64,000 nucleotides of DNA from Alphaproteobacteria bacterium. Lineage in GTDB: Bacteria > Pseudomonadota > Alphaproteobacteria > RF32 > CAG-239. Positions 18,088 to 27,993 of the stretch are shown piece by piece. The DNA is taken from positions 1 to 64,000 of the forward strand of contig JAFUSU010000016.1 of the NCBI GenBank assembly GCA_017467515.1. Reading direction: 5' to 3'. The translations under genes and the position numbers were made by a program. The notes below the pieces were generated by a model. The model saw nothing but the letters and a program-made list of their open reading frames with translations. It made no database searches and was not told the origin of the DNA. The first letter of the stretch is position 1; every line of letters starts with the position of its first letter.

Positions 18088-19061
18088 GTGATATTGGATT
18101 TGACAGTCGTGTATTTTTAGCACCGATGGCCGGCATCACCGACCAACCGATGCGAGCATTGGTTGCTTCATTCGGAAAAGGGATTATTGTCTCGGAAATG
18201 GTGGCGGTCAATGCTTTACAATGGAAAAATCCCAAAACATATCGCATAGCAGATGTAAGAGATGAACCATATCCGGTTATTGTCCAATTAGTAGGGGGTG
18301 AACCTAAACTTTTCGGAGAAGCTGTTAAATTAATTGAACAGCTCGGCGCTGCTTCTATTGATATTAATATGGGTTGTCCGGTTAAAAAAATTGTTAATAA
18401 TCGCTCCGGCTCTTACTTAATGAAAGATGTGAGCTTAGCGGCGCAAATTATTGAAAGTGCTGTTAAAAACACAAAATTAAAAGTGAGCGTGAAGTTTCGT
18501 TCCGGATGGGATTGCCAACATATTAATGCTGTTGAATTTGCTAAAATGTGTGAAAACCAAGGAGCAAGTTATCTTACCGTTCACGGAAGAACACGCAGCG
18601 AGTTTTATACAGGACAATCCAATTGGGATATTATTCGCCAAGTCAAAGAAAACGTGCATATACCTGTTATCGGTAACGGAGACATATCCACGCCCTACCA
18701 AGCGGCAGAAAGAATAAAACAAACAGGAGTTGACGGCATAATGATTGCACGAGGTGTTTTAGGATCCCCTTGGTTAATTTCTCAAACGCATAATTATCTC
18801 GAACACAATATTCAGCCGGTTAAACCATCTATTGCCGAAATCAAAAAAACACTCTTGCAACATATCAAAAACCTGATAGCATACTATGGAGAAGATATGG
18901 CTTTGCAAATTTCTCGTAAATATGTCTGCTGGTATTGCAAAGGGTTGCGCGATGCCAAAAGATTTAGAGAAAATTATATGCATATAACTGATTATCAGAT
19001 GGCATATGATGAGATTAACAATTATTTTGATGAATGTTCGGCTCAGGAGGAAGAAAAATGA
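18084..19061 (+). CDS. dusB: tRNA-dihydrouridine synthase (DusB/NifR3 type)
   Basis: 325 aa, an FMN-dependent enzyme that reduces specific uridines in the tRNA D-loop. The TIM barrel starts FLAPMAGITDQPMRALV, the catalytic Cys is in NMGCPVKKIVNNRSGS, and the RNA/FMN-binding SVKFRSGW, VHGRTR and GNGDI...GIMIARGVLGSPWL segments follow. It overlaps trkA as ATGA. In many alphaproteobacteria this gene (nifR3) precedes ntrBC-ntrYX; here those are missing and trkA follows directly. Confidence 0.94.
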   Translation: MSDIGFDSRVFLAPMAGITDQPMRALVASFGKGIIVSEMVAVNALQWKNPKTYRIADVRDEPYPVIVQLVGGEPKLFGEAVKLIEQLGAASIDINMGCPVKKIVNNRSGSYLMKDVSLAAQIIESAVKNTKLKVSVKFRSGWDCQHINAVEFAKMCENQGASYLTVHGRTRSEFYTGQSNWDIIRQVKENVHIPVIGNGDISTPYQAAERIKQTGVDGIMIARGVLGSPWLISQTHNYLEHNIQPVKPSIAEIKKTLLQHIKNLIAYYGEDMALQISRKYVCWYCKGLRDAKRFRENYMHITDYQMAYDEINNYFDECSAQEEEK

Positions 19062-20416
19062 AAATCATTGTTTGCGGTGCAGGGAATGTCGGACGAAGCA
19101 TTATCAGCTACCTGATATTAGGTAACAATGATATTGTTGTCATTGATAATAACAGCATCAATTTAAATAGCATTGCAAAAGAGTTTGATATTCAGCCGAT
19201 TTTAGGTTCGGCCTCTCACCCTGATGTTTTAGAGAGAGCAGGGGCGGAAAATACAGATATGTTAATTGCCGTAACGGGAAATGATGAAGTTAATATGATT
19301 GCCTGTGAAGTCGGTGCCGCCTTGTTTAATATTCCTAAAAAAATTGCGCGTATTGACAGTCAGGATTTTTTAAGTCCGTTATGGGGCGGTCTGTTTCACG
19401 AAAGGCATATACCCATTGATTTGGTTATCTCTCCTTCCTATACTATTGCCAAAGAAATTACGGCACTTATTAAAATCCCCGGCGTATCGTCACAAATTTC
19501 GCTTTTGCATAATAAGGTAAGTATGCTTGCTGTTCAATGTACAAAAGAATGCGCCCTTAATAATTTAAGTATTCGGCAAATAGAAAATTTCATACCGCAA
19601 ATTTCATTGAAAGTATTTTGTGTTATCCATAAAGATAACAGTTTTATTCCGACACAAGATTATAAATTACAAACAGACGATAAACTTTATTTTCTTATCT
19701 TAGCAGATAATGCAAATACGATTATGCGAGAATTCGGCTTAGAAAAGGGGGCTATTGAGAAGTTAATCGTTTTCGGGGGAAATGAAATTTCAAGATATTT
19801 AGCAGCAAATCTCGAAAAAGATGACAATATTATCAGCTGCCGCATTATAGAAAATGATCCGGTTGTGGCTAAAAACTTAGCTAAAGCGCTCCAAAATACA
19901 GCTATTATCAATGGCGATATGATGAGTGATGTTATTTTAGAAGAAGCCGGTATTAATAATTGTGATTCAATGATAGCTGTAATGCCTTTTGATAAAGACA
20001 ATTTATTGATTTCTCTGTTGGCAAAACAGTACAATATTCCTCTTTCGATTTCACTGGTCAATAATACATCATACAATAATTTTATTGAAAACACGGGTTC
20101 AAATATTTTAATTGACGGATCTGCCGTTATTATTTCGGAAATACTTCAAGAATTGAGAAAAGCCAGAATGAGAGATGCTTATTCTCTGGGACACAACAAC
20201 GGTGAAATTTGGGAAATATCCTTAGGGGAGGATAATATAAATATTGGTCAAAAAATAATGAATATAGATCTCCCTTCTTCCAGTATGATATGCGCTATCG
20301 GACGAAAGGAAGAGATTATTTTTCCGACACCGGAAACAACTTTACAACAAAATGATTTGTTAATTTTATATGTCGGAACCAAGGCTGTAAAAAAGGTAGA
20401 AAAGTTATTTGCTTAA
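19058..20416 (+). CDS. trkA: Trk potassium-uptake regulatory subunit TrkA
   Basis: 452 aa, the full-length two-RCK-domain form. The first NAD-binding domain begins MKIIVCGAGNVGRSIISYL with VIDNN after beta-2, and the second begins LIVFGGNEISRYLAANL; each is followed by a TrkA-C segment. The protein binds NAD(H) or nucleotides at the inner membrane and gates the TrkH/TrkG channel; no trkH is in this window. The start at 19058 has AGGAGG upstream and overlaps the dusB stop. Position between dusB and hfq is conserved in alphaproteobacteria. Confidence 0.93.
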   Translation: MKIIVCGAGNVGRSIISYLILGNNDIVVIDNNSINLNSIAKEFDIQPILGSASHPDVLERAGAENTDMLIAVTGNDEVNMIACEVGAALFNIPKKIARIDSQDFLSPLWGGLFHERHIPIDLVISPSYTIAKEITALIKIPGVSSQISLLHNKVSMLAVQCTKECALNNLSIRQIENFIPQISLKVFCVIHKDNSFIPTQDYKLQTDDKLYFLILADNANTIMREFGLEKGAIEKLIVFGGNEISRYLAANLEKDDNIISCRIIENDPVVAKNLAKALQNTAIINGDMMSDVILEEAGINNCDSMIAVMPFDKDNLLISLLAKQYNIPLSISLVNNTSYNNFIENTGSNILIDGSAVIISEILQELRKARMRDAYSLGHNNGEIWEISLGEDNINIGQKIMNIDLPSSSMICAIGRKEEIIFPTPETTLQQNDLLILYVGTKAVKKVEKLFA

Positions 20417-20489
20417 ATTTATTTTAAAACTTTATAATTATGTTTAGAAAAGAAGACAAAATCAAAAAAATAAAGAAAAGGATAAAAAA

Positions 20490-20708
20490 ATGTCTCAAAA
20501 CGTTCAAAATACATTTTTAACAGAATTAAAAAATAAAGAAATTTCCGTTACTGTCTTTTTAGTCAACGGCGTAAAATTACAAGGAATTATAACATGGTTT
20601 GACGATGATACGGTTTTGTTGCGCCGTGACGGTTTTACGCAATTGATATATAAGCATTCTATTTCAACGATTATGCCCAGCACACCGGTAGATATTAACG
20701 TTGACTGA
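20490..20708 (+). CDS. hfq: RNA chaperone Hfq
   Basis: 72 aa, a short Hfq consisting of the Sm core with almost no C-terminal tail. Sm1 ([20 protein letters not shown]) and Sm2 ([12 protein letters not shown]) are clear. The hexamer pairs small RNAs with mRNAs. It is followed by hflX, whose TTG start lies inside the hfq 3' end, a conserved hfq-hflX coupling. Confidence 0.97.
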   Translation: MSQNVQNTFLTELKNKEISVTVFLVNGVKLQGIITWFDDDTVLLRRDGFTQLIYKHSISTIMPSTPVDINVD

Positions 20709-21996
20709 GTTTCAAATTAAAACGCCGGTTAAAGAAAAAGCCGGCGTCATTTTTCCTAATTTTACAAAATCAGAAATCAGACTATCTCCACAAGCCAGAT
20801 TGGAGGAAGCTTGCGGTTTGGCTTTAGCGATTGATTTAAATGTTGTTTACCGAGAAATTATCAACCTCAAAGAAATTAAACCGGCTTCTTTTTTGGGAGG
20901 AGGGGTAATTGATCGTTTATCTCCCCTTATAAAAGAAAAAGAAATTTCTTTACTGATTATAGATGCTGGTTTAAGTCCTATTCAACAACGTAATTTAGAA
21001 AAAAAATTAAATGTTAAAGTTATTGATCGAACCGCTTTAATTTTGGAGATATTCGGGGAACGTGCTCAAACCAAAGAGGGAAGTTTACAAGTTGAACTGG
21101 CGCATTTGAGTTATCAGCGCTCTCGTTTGGTCAGAAGCTGGACTCATCTAGAGCGTCAGCGGGGCGGAGCCGGATTTTTAGGCGGACCGGGGGAAACACA
21201 AATCGAGTTGGACCGCCGTATTATTGATGATAAAATCACAAAAATTAAAAAAGAATTAGAAAAAGTAAAAAAGACACGTTCACTACAAAGAAAATCACGT
21301 CAAAAAATCCCATATCCGGTTATTGCATTTGTCGGTTATACTAATGCAGGAAAATCAAGTCTTTTCAATATGTTAACACAAGCTAATGTCTTTACAAAAG
21401 ATTTATTATTTGCGACACTTGATCCAACCATGCGCCGTGTCAAACTTCCCTCCGGTCGAGAAGTCATTTTATCGGATACGGTCGGATTTATCTCTGATTT
21501 ACCGCATGAACTGATTATGTCCTTTCGGGCAACACTGGAAGAAGTTTTAGAGGCGGACATTATTGTTCATATCAGAGATATTGCCAATCCGGATACACAA
21601 GAGCAAAAGAAAGATGTTTTGGATGTTTTGGCGCATTTAGGTTTGAAAGAGATAAAACAACAAAATAATTATATTGAATTATTGAATAAAGCCGATCTAC
21701 TGGATTTACAAACCAAACAAAGAATAAATAATCATTTATTATCCAGAGATAATAAATTGTTGACTTCTGCCGTAACAGGTGAGGGAAAAGAGGCTTTTCT
21801 GGAAATGCTTGATAAAAAATTGGCAACCGGATTTTTGGAAAAGAAAATCACTGTTTCGGCAGCTCGCGGAGATATTTTAGCATGGCTACATAACAATGCC
21901 AGAATACTCAGTAAAGAACCCATTGAAGATAAAATAATTCTTTCTTTACAAATTTCGGAATCTAAATGGAATCAGTTGGAAAATAAGTTATTATAA
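20701..21996 (+). CDS. hflX: Ribosome-associated GTPase HflX
   Basis: 431 aa. The N-terminal ATP-binding/HflX domain contains GGGVIDRL and [17 protein letters not shown], and the GTPase domain has G1 [15 protein letters not shown]3 [13 protein letters not shown] and G4 NKAD. HflX splits stalled or heat-damaged ribosomes. Translation appears to begin at TTG 20701, overlapping hfq by 8 bases, so expression is likely coupled. Confidence 0.95.
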   Translation: MTEFQIKTPVKEKAGVIFPNFTKSEIRLSPQARLEEACGLALAIDLNVVYREIINLKEIKPASFLGGGVIDRLSPLIKEKEISLLIIDAGLSPIQQRNLEKKLNVKVIDRTALILEIFGERAQTKEGSLQVELAHLSYQRSRLVRSWTHLERQRGGAGFLGGPGETQIELDRRIIDDKITKIKKELEKVKKTRSLQRKSRQKIPYPVIAFVGYTNAGKSSLFNMLTQANVFTKDLLFATLDPTMRRVKLPSGREVILSDTVGFISDLPHELIMSFRATLEEVLEADIIVHIRDIANPDTQEQKKDVLDVLAHLGLKEIKQQNNYIELLNKADLLDLQTKQRINNHLLSRDNKLLTSAVTGEGKEAFLEMLDKKLATGFLEKKITVSAARGDILAWLHNNARILSKEPIEDKIILSLQISESKWNQLENKLL

Positions 21997-22049
21997 AAAA
22001 CTTGAAATATCAGAAAAAAGACATAAATCTCCTGCTAAGGAGAAAAATA

Positions 22050-22346
22050 ATGAAAAAAAACATTTTTATGATAACGCTGATAACTTTATCAGCTTGCGTT
22101 AGTTCACCGGATTACGGAGATGCCCTCAATAATTGGGTAGGAAGCAATCAGACAACCTTAGAAAATGTTTGGGGAAGTCCGGCAAATGTTAATTACTTAA
22201 CACCGGATCAGGTTCTATGGACGTATTTTCAAGATTCGCCGTCCGGTGAAGAATTTTGCCGAACCACATTTACGATCACCGATAATGTTATCACTGATTT
22301 CAGTTTTGAGGGAGATAATTGCACACTCTCGGCATACTCCTACTAA
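22050..22346 (+). CDS. Small lipoprotein, BamE/SmpA-like pattern
   Basis: 98 aa, chosen start ATG 22050 with AAGGAG 8 bases upstream. The lipobox LSAC is followed by a short domain with W-V-G...L...WG-P (NWVGSNQTTLENVWGSP) and paired Cys later (EEFCRTTF, EGDNC). This beta-alpha pattern resembles small SmpA/BamE-like lipoproteins common in alphaproteobacteria, but similarity is only by pattern. It lies between hflX and sppA in the same direction. Confidence 0.65.
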   Translation: MKKNIFMITLITLSACVSSPDYGDALNNWVGSNQTTLENVWGSPANVNYLTPDQVLWTYFQDSPSGEEFCRTTFTITDNVITDFSFEGDNCTLSAYSY

Positions 22347-22429
22347 ACTGTGGAAAAAAATAGAGAATTCTTGTTTGTAAAAGCTGTCGGCATATATTAG
22401 AAATAAATGTGTCTGATGGGAAAAAGAAT

Positions 22430-24244
22430 ATGAAAAGAATAAATTTCTCTTTTATTAAACAAAAGAATCAAAAAAAGAAACATAAAACATTGAAAAATAT
22501 AATAAAAGTAACGATATGCGCTTTGGCAATAATCGGCTTTTTGGCTATTGTCTGCCTGTTTAATCTGTTGCAGCTGCTTAAAGGCAATCAAAGCGTTTCC
22601 GTTGTTTCTATCCCTAAGAATGCCATTATCACGGTTGACCTTAATCGCACATACAATGAAACCTACAAGGACGGATTGTTTTCGGATATTGATGACGGCG
22701 ATATGACGTATTTTGATTTGATTAAAAATATTAATATCGCTATGCTGGATGATAATGTTAAAGCCCTTATTGCCAGAATTAATACAACAGGCTTGGGCCT
22801 AGCGCAAATTCAACACTTGAGAGCAACCATTCACACTTTTCGTCGGACCGGAAAAAAAGCCTATATTTTCTCATCCAATATAGGTGATTTAGGGCAAGGA
22901 ACAGACGAATATTACCTAGCCACGGCTTTTGATGAAATTTATTTGCAACCGAATGCCGATTTAGGTATAACGGGTATCAATATTGAAATTCCTTTTATTA
23001 AAGATACATTAAAAAAAATCGGGTTAGATGCAGAATTTTATACACGTTATGAGTTTAAAAATGCGGTAGCATCTTTAACAGATAGCCAAATATCGGCTTC
23101 TTATAAACAACAAATGACCAAATTAGGTAAGGGAATATATAATGAGTTGCGAAACGGCATTGCACAAGCTCGTCAGCTGATGCCGGATGAAGTCGATCGT
23201 TTAATTAACAAAGCACCGTTTTCAGCTGAAGATGCCTTAAAATACAAACTGATTGACGGCGTTTCTTATTATTCTGATTTGGTTGACCGAGTAAAAAAAG
23301 ATATTAACGGAGAAACCATTTCTTTACAGGATTATGCTTCTAATTATACGCAAAAAACAGAAAATCTTCCGGCTGTGGCTTATTTGGCTTTAGAGGGAAC
23401 CATTGTTGAAGGCAGCAACGCCGAAATGGATTTATCTCAAGATATGCTGATTTCTTCAGATCAAACCGTCAAAACCATTCAGGAAATTTCTAAAAATAAA
23501 AACATTAAAGCCCTTATTGTCAGAATTGACAGTCCCGGTGGAAGTTATACAGCATCCAATATCATCTGGCATGAATTGGAAAAACTCAAGCAGGAAAGGC
23601 ATATACCGATTGTTGTTTCAATGGGAAATTATGCTGCCTCGGGAGGATATTTTATTGCTCTTGCCGGAGATAAGATTTTTGCTGATCCTCTGACTTTAAC
23701 CGGTTCAATCGGTGTTCTGGGCGGAAAATTTGTCACTTCCGGTTTAATGCAAAAGCTTGGAATGAACTGGGGAACAATTCAGTTTGGAGAGAATGCGGGA
23801 ATGTTAAGTTCTACCCATAAATTTACGGCATCGGAAAAGCAAGCTTTCAATAAATCTTTAGACAATATCTATCAGGATTTTACGGATAAAGTATCCCAAG
23901 CTCGCCACATTAACAACAAAGATATGGACAAGCTGGCCCGAGGTCGAGTTTGGCTTGGGGCGGAAGCGGCTTATAACGGATTGATTGACGGAATAGGGGA
24001 TATTGATAAAGCACTATCCACAGCCAAAGAATTAGGTGAAATCTCACCAACGCAAAAATTCGATATTTTAATGTATCCGAAACCCAAAACTTTTGCAGAA
24101 AAACTTAATGATTTTATTCGTAAATCACCGCAAATTTCAATTAATCGGTTAGCAAGCAAAATCGGACTTGATATTCAAGATATAAATGTGCTACAACATC
24201 TGCAATATGATTGTATAACCACACCGTTTATCATAAAAAAATAA
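22430..24244 (+). CDS. sppA: Signal peptide peptidase SppA, 67 kDa type
   Basis: About 604 aa, the long duplicated form. An N-terminal membrane anchor (about residues 24-48) is followed by two S49 peptidase domains. The catalytic lysine is in the first domain (YEFKNAVASL, K210) and the nucleophile in the second (NYAASGGYFIA, S404), spaced as in the E. coli enzyme (K209/S409). It degrades cleaved signal peptides in the membrane. Start could be GTG 22409 or ATG 22430; I prefer the ATG. Confidence 0.92.
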   Translation: MKRINFSFIKQKNQKKKHKTLKNIIKVTICALAIIGFLAIVCLFNLLQLLKGNQSVSVVSIPKNAIITVDLNRTYNETYKDGLFSDIDDGDMTYFDLIKNINIAMLDDNVKALIARINTTGLGLAQIQHLRATIHTFRRTGKKAYIFSSNIGDLGQGTDEYYLATAFDEIYLQPNADLGITGINIEIPFIKDTLKKIGLDAEFYTRYEFKNAVASLTDSQISASYKQQMTKLGKGIYNELRNGIAQARQLMPDEVDRLINKAPFSAEDALKYKLIDGVSYYSDLVDRVKKDINGETISLQDYASNYTQKTENLPAVAYLALEGTIVEGSNAEMDLSQDMLISSDQTVKTIQEISKNKNIKALIVRIDSPGGSYTASNIIWHELEKLKQERHIPIVVSMGNYAASGGYFIALAGDKIFADPLTLTGSIGVLGGKFVTSGLMQKLGMNWGTIQFGENAGMLSSTHKFTASEKQAFNKSLDNIYQDFTDKVSQARHINNKDMDKLARGRVWLGAEAAYNGLIDGIGDIDKALSTAKELGEISPTQKFDILMYPKPKTFAEKLNDFIRKSPQISINRLASKIGLDIQDINVLQHLQYDCITTPFIIKK

Positions 24245-24255
24245 AGGATAATATT

Positions 24256-24543
24256 ATGGCAGTAGATAAAGAAACGGTAAAACGGATTGCGTTTTTATCC
24301 CGTTTAAAAATAGAAGACGATAAAATTGAGGCAACACAGGCTGAATTTAATAAGATATTACAATGGATTGAACAATTAAATGAAGTAACGACGGAAGGTG
24401 TAGAACCGCTTGTTTCCGTTAACGACGGTAATATTACCTGTCGGGAAGATATTGTCACAACAGGTAATCATTCTAAAGAAATTTTAGCTAATGCACCACA
24501 AGCTGCCTACGGTTATTTTACCGTTCCAAAGGTTATTGAGTAG
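24256..24543 (+). CDS. gatC: Asp/Glu-tRNA amidotransferase subunit C
   Basis: 95 aa, start chosen at ATG 24256 after AAGGATAATATT. It has the family opening [17 protein letters not shown] and the C-terminal [13 protein letters not shown]. GatC ties GatA and GatB into the complex that amidates mischarged Glu-tRNAGln (and Asp-tRNAAsn). gatA starts 11 bases downstream. Confidence 0.95.
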   Translation: MAVDKETVKRIAFLSRLKIEDDKIEATQAEFNKILQWIEQLNEVTTEGVEPLVSVNDGNITCREDIVTTGNHSKEILANAPQAAYGYFTVPKVIE

Positions 24544-24554
24544 GGGAGAATAAA

Positions 24555-26018
24555 ATGACCGAATTAACAAAATTAACTGTCTCCGAAACACTCGAAGGGC
24601 TGAAAAATAAGAAATTTTCAGCAATTGAAGTTACCCAAAGTTATATCAAAAGCATGGAAGCCAATCGCCATCTCAACGCTTATGTATTGGAAACCCCTGA
24701 AATCGCTTTAAATCAAGCAAAGGAATCAGATAAGCGTTATGCCGACGGAACAAATAAGCCGTTAGACGGTATTCCGATGGGAATTAAGGATTTATTCTGT
24801 ACCAAAGGAATTAGAACAACAGCGTGCTCACATATTTTAGATAATTTTATTCCGCAATATGAATCAACCGTTACTCAAAATTTACTCAATGCCGGTATCA
24901 GCATTTTAGGTAAACTCAATATGGACGAGTTTGCTATGGGGGGCAGTAATGAAACCAGTTTTTACGGTCCTGCAATCAATCCTTATAAGGCAAATAATTC
25001 TGATACGGATTTGGTTGCCGGCGGATCTTCCGGCGGTTCGGCAGCTGCCGTGTCAGCCGACATATGTGCTGCTGCAACGGGAACGGACACCGGCGGTTCT
25101 ATTCGTCAACCGTCAGCTTTATGCGGTGTTACCGGAATTAAACCGACTTACGGACGTTGTTCTCGTTATGGTATTATTGCGTTTGCATCTTCTTTAGACC
25201 AAGCCGGACCGATTGCCAAGAGCGTTAAAGATTGCGCTTTATTACTCAATGTTATGGCCGGATATGATAATAAAGATTCAACATCAGCCAATATCAGCGT
25301 TCCTGATTTCACGCAATTTATCGGTAAAGACATTAAAGGTTTAAAAATCGGTATCCCCGCAGAATATCGTCCGGATGGTTTAAATGCAGAAATTTCAAAA
25401 TTATGGGATAACGGGATTGCTATGCTGAAAGCAAGGGGCGCCGAGATTGTTAACATTTCTCTGCCGCACACCAAGTATGCATTGGCCGCTTACTATATCA
25501 TTGCTCCGGCAGAAGCTTCATCTAATCTGGCACGTTATGACGGTGTTCGCTACGGCTTAAGAGTAGAGGGTAACGGGTTAGATGAAATGTACATAAATAC
25601 ACGCTCTGAAGGCTTTGGTAAAGAAGTTAAACGCCGTATTATGATCGGTACATACGTTTTATCTGCCGGATATTACGATGCATATTACCTAAAAGCCCAA
25701 AAAGTTCGCCGTTTAATCAGAAATGACTTTATTGAAGCTTTCAAAAAATGCGATATGATCTTGACGCCGACATCACCAACACCTGCATTTCCTATCGGAG
25801 ATAAGTCAATGCAGGAAAATCCGATTAATATGTACTTGAATGATGTCTTCACTGTTTCCGTTAATTTAGCGGGCTTACCCGGAATGAGTATTCCTATGGG
25901 ATTCTCTGAGCACGGGTTACCACTGGGCTTACAATTAATCGGTCAGGCCTTTGATGAGTCAAGAATATTCCAAGTTGCTGCAACATTGGAACAAGATGCA
26001 AATTTTAGAGGAAAATAA
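24555..26018 (+). CDS. gatA: Asp/Glu-tRNA amidotransferase subunit A
   Basis: 487 aa, the amidase-signature subunit that releases ammonia from glutamine. The Ser-cisSer-Lys triad is visible: K78 in [10 protein letters not shown], the cis-Ser in [13 protein letters not shown], and the nucleophile in [13 protein letters not shown]. Length is normal. gatB follows after one base, so gatCAB is an operon. Confidence 0.97.
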   Translation: MTELTKLTVSETLEGLKNKKFSAIEVTQSYIKSMEANRHLNAYVLETPEIALNQAKESDKRYADGTNKPLDGIPMGIKDLFCTKGIRTTACSHILDNFIPQYESTVTQNLLNAGISILGKLNMDEFAMGGSNETSFYGPAINPYKANNSDTDLVAGGSSGGSAAAVSADICAAATGTDTGGSIRQPSALCGVTGIKPTYGRCSRYGIIAFASSLDQAGPIAKSVKDCALLLNVMAGYDNKDSTSANISVPDFTQFIGKDIKGLKIGIPAEYRPDGLNAEISKLWDNGIAMLKARGAEIVNISLPHTKYALAAYYIIAPAEASSNLARYDGVRYGLRVEGNGLDEMYINTRSEGFGKEVKRRIMIGTYVLSAGYYDAYYLKAQKVRRLIRNDFIEAFKKCDMILTPTSPTPAFPIGDKSMQENPINMYLNDVFTVSVNLAGLPGMSIPMGFSEHGLPLGLQLIGQAFDESRIFQVAATLEQDANFRGK

Positions 26019-26019
26019 G

Positions 26020-27480
26020 ATGGCAGAATATATTATCACGACAGAAAAAGGGAAATGGGAAGTTATTTGCGGGCTTGAAATTCACTGCCAAATTATCTCT
26101 AATTCTAAGATGTACAGCGGAGCTTCAACTGTTTTCGGAGCTGATCCGAATGAACACGTTTCTTTTGTTGATGCCGGAATGCCCGGAATGTTACCGACAT
26201 TAAACAAACAATGCGTTCATCAAGCCGTTAAGACAGGTTTGGGGCTAAATGCCAAAATTAACAAATATTCAGCTTTTTCACGTAAAAATTACTTTTATGC
26301 CGATCTGCCGCAAGGCTACCAAATCACTCAATTCCAATATCCTTTGGTCGGGGAGGGTAAAGTAACGGTTGATTTAAGTGACGGTACAACCAAAGAAATC
26401 GGCATAGAAAGAATCCATATCGAACAAGATGCCGGTAAATCAATCCACGATTTAGATCCAAAGCGTTCGTTTATTGATTTGAACAGAGCAGGGGTCGGCT
26501 TAATGGAAATTGTCACCAAACCGGATTTCCGTTCACCGGAGGAAGCCGGAGAATTTTTGAAAAAACTGCGTTCAATTGTTCGCTATCTCGGTACCTGTGA
26601 CGGAAATATGGATGAAGGCTCAATGCGTTGCGATGTTAATGTTTCCGTTCGTCCGTATGGCTCAGATGAACTCCGCACTCGCTGTGAAATGAAAAACGTA
26701 AACTCAGTAAAGTTTGTTATGCAAGCTATTGAAAACGAAGCCAAAAGGCACATCGAAGTTTATGAGTCGGGCGGACAAATCGCTCAGGAGACACGCCAGT
26801 TTGATCCGGTCACCGGACAAACCAAAGTGATGCGTAAAAAAGAGTTTGCGCACGATTACCGCTATTTTCCGGAACCTGATCTATTACCATTAGTTTTAAC
26901 TGATGAGTATATTGACAATGTCAAAAAAGAAATGTGCGAATTACCGGATGCCAAAAAAGCACGCTATATTGAGCAACTCGGACTAACCCCTTATGACGCA
27001 AAAGTTATTTGCGAAAACAAAGAAGTAGCTGACTTTTTTGAACTTGCCGCCCAAGGCAGAGATGCTAAAAAAGTGGCTAACTGGCTTATGGGGGATTTCT
27101 TTGCTATGCTTAAAGAAAAGCATTTGGAACTCAAAGAGTCTCCGATTAGCGCCGAACATTTAGGAAAATTGGTTGATTTAATCAGTAAGGAAGTTATTTC
27201 CGGTAAAATTGCTAAAGATGTGTTTGTGATTATGGCTGATACCGGCAAAGATCCTGAGCAAATTGTTGAAGAAAAGGGCTTAAAACAGGTAACAGACACC
27301 GGTGCTATTGAGGCTATTATTGACAGCGTCATTGCCGGTAATCCCGATAATTTGGCAGCCTATAAAGGCGGAAAAACGAATTTATTGGGTTGGTTTGTCG
27401 GACAGGTGATTAAGCAATCTCAAGGGAAAGCTAATCCGGCGATTGTTAATAAATTACTTAAAGAAAAGCTGGATAACTAA
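26020..27480 (+). CDS. gatB: Asp/Glu-tRNA amidotransferase subunit B
   Basis: 486 aa. The cradle domain begins WEVICGLEIHCQI, contains KNYFYADLPQGYQITQF and RIHIEQDAGKSIHD, and YRYFPEPDLLPL marks the end of the catalytic part; the C-terminal YqeY-like tail is present. It phosphorylates and amidates Glu-tRNAGln. Start chosen at ATG 26020 after GAGGAAAATAAG; the longer frame from 25951 lies in gatA. Confidence 0.97.
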   Translation: MAEYIITTEKGKWEVICGLEIHCQIISNSKMYSGASTVFGADPNEHVSFVDAGMPGMLPTLNKQCVHQAVKTGLGLNAKINKYSAFSRKNYFYADLPQGYQITQFQYPLVGEGKVTVDLSDGTTKEIGIERIHIEQDAGKSIHDLDPKRSFIDLNRAGVGLMEIVTKPDFRSPEEAGEFLKKLRSIVRYLGTCDGNMDEGSMRCDVNVSVRPYGSDELRTRCEMKNVNSVKFVMQAIENEAKRHIEVYESGGQIAQETRQFDPVTGQTKVMRKKEFAHDYRYFPEPDLLPLVLTDEYIDNVKKEMCELPDAKKARYIEQLGLTPYDAKVICENKEVADFFELAAQGRDAKKVANWLMGDFFAMLKEKHLELKESPISAEHLGKLVDLISKEVISGKIAKDVFVIMADTGKDPEQIVEEKGLKQVTDTGAIEAIIDSVIAGNPDNLAAYKGGKTNLLGWFVGQVIKQSQGKANPAIVNKLLKEKLDN

Positions 27481-27571
27481 TTGAATAATCATAGATTAAA
27501 ATAAAGCAGAAGTGAATATATTGACATTTATATGATTTTCTGTTACATACATAAAGTTTTTTTATATCATT

Positions 27572-27949
27572 ATGAAAATTATACAGCGATTTCTTGTCAT
27601 CTTACTCATGAGTATGGTAACAAGCGTGGTCTGTGCTCAGACTTCGAAAACAACAAATGTTGCAAATCTTTCAGAAAAAGATATCGCAACAATTCAACGA
27701 GCATTAATCCGCAACAAAAGCATTGCCCCTGAAAACAGTGTCTTAGTAAAGTCTCTCATCCAAAACAATAACACCCCTCTGACCGGTGTCGTTACGGAAA
27801 ATGATACTGATTTTATAGAAGTTGTTTCCGCTCAAAAAGGAGATGAATGGGTAGCGTTCGTTTGTTTGGAAGAAGGCACATTCTGGTTGACTTATGTCAT
27901 TAACCGGAAAAAGAAATTTTTCTGCCGGTACAGCGTTCGCCTAGATTAA
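27572..27949 (+). CDS. Small secreted protein, unknown function
   Basis: 125 aa with a signal peptide (MKIIQRFLVILLMSMVTSVV, cleavage near CAQ). Mature chain: a helical first half and a beta-rich second half (WVAFVCLEEGTFWLTYVINR, FFCRYSVRLD) with two Cys that could form a disulfide. No family recognised and no clear ribosome-binding site. A strong terminator follows. Confidence 0.55.
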   Translation: MKIIQRFLVILLMSMVTSVVCAQTSKTTNVANLSEKDIATIQRALIRNKSIAPENSVLVKSLIQNNNTPLTGVVTENDTDFIEVVSAQKGDEWVAFVCLEEGTFWLTYVINRKKKFFCRYSVRLD

Positions 27950-27956
27950 CGTTCGA

Positions 27957-27991
27957 AAGCACTAACTTATTGTTGTTAGTGCTTTTTTTAT
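27957..27991 (+). terminator. Terminator between convergent secreted-protein gene and mutY
   Basis: AAGCACTAACTTA / TTGTTAGTGCTT hairpin and T7 tail on the plus strand. Confidence 0.8.
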
Positions 27992-27993
27992 GC

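Noticed and set aside
27532-27732. 66-codon frame overlapping the secreted-protein gene
   Set aside because: Out of frame with a gene that has a clear signal peptide; no ribosome-binding site.
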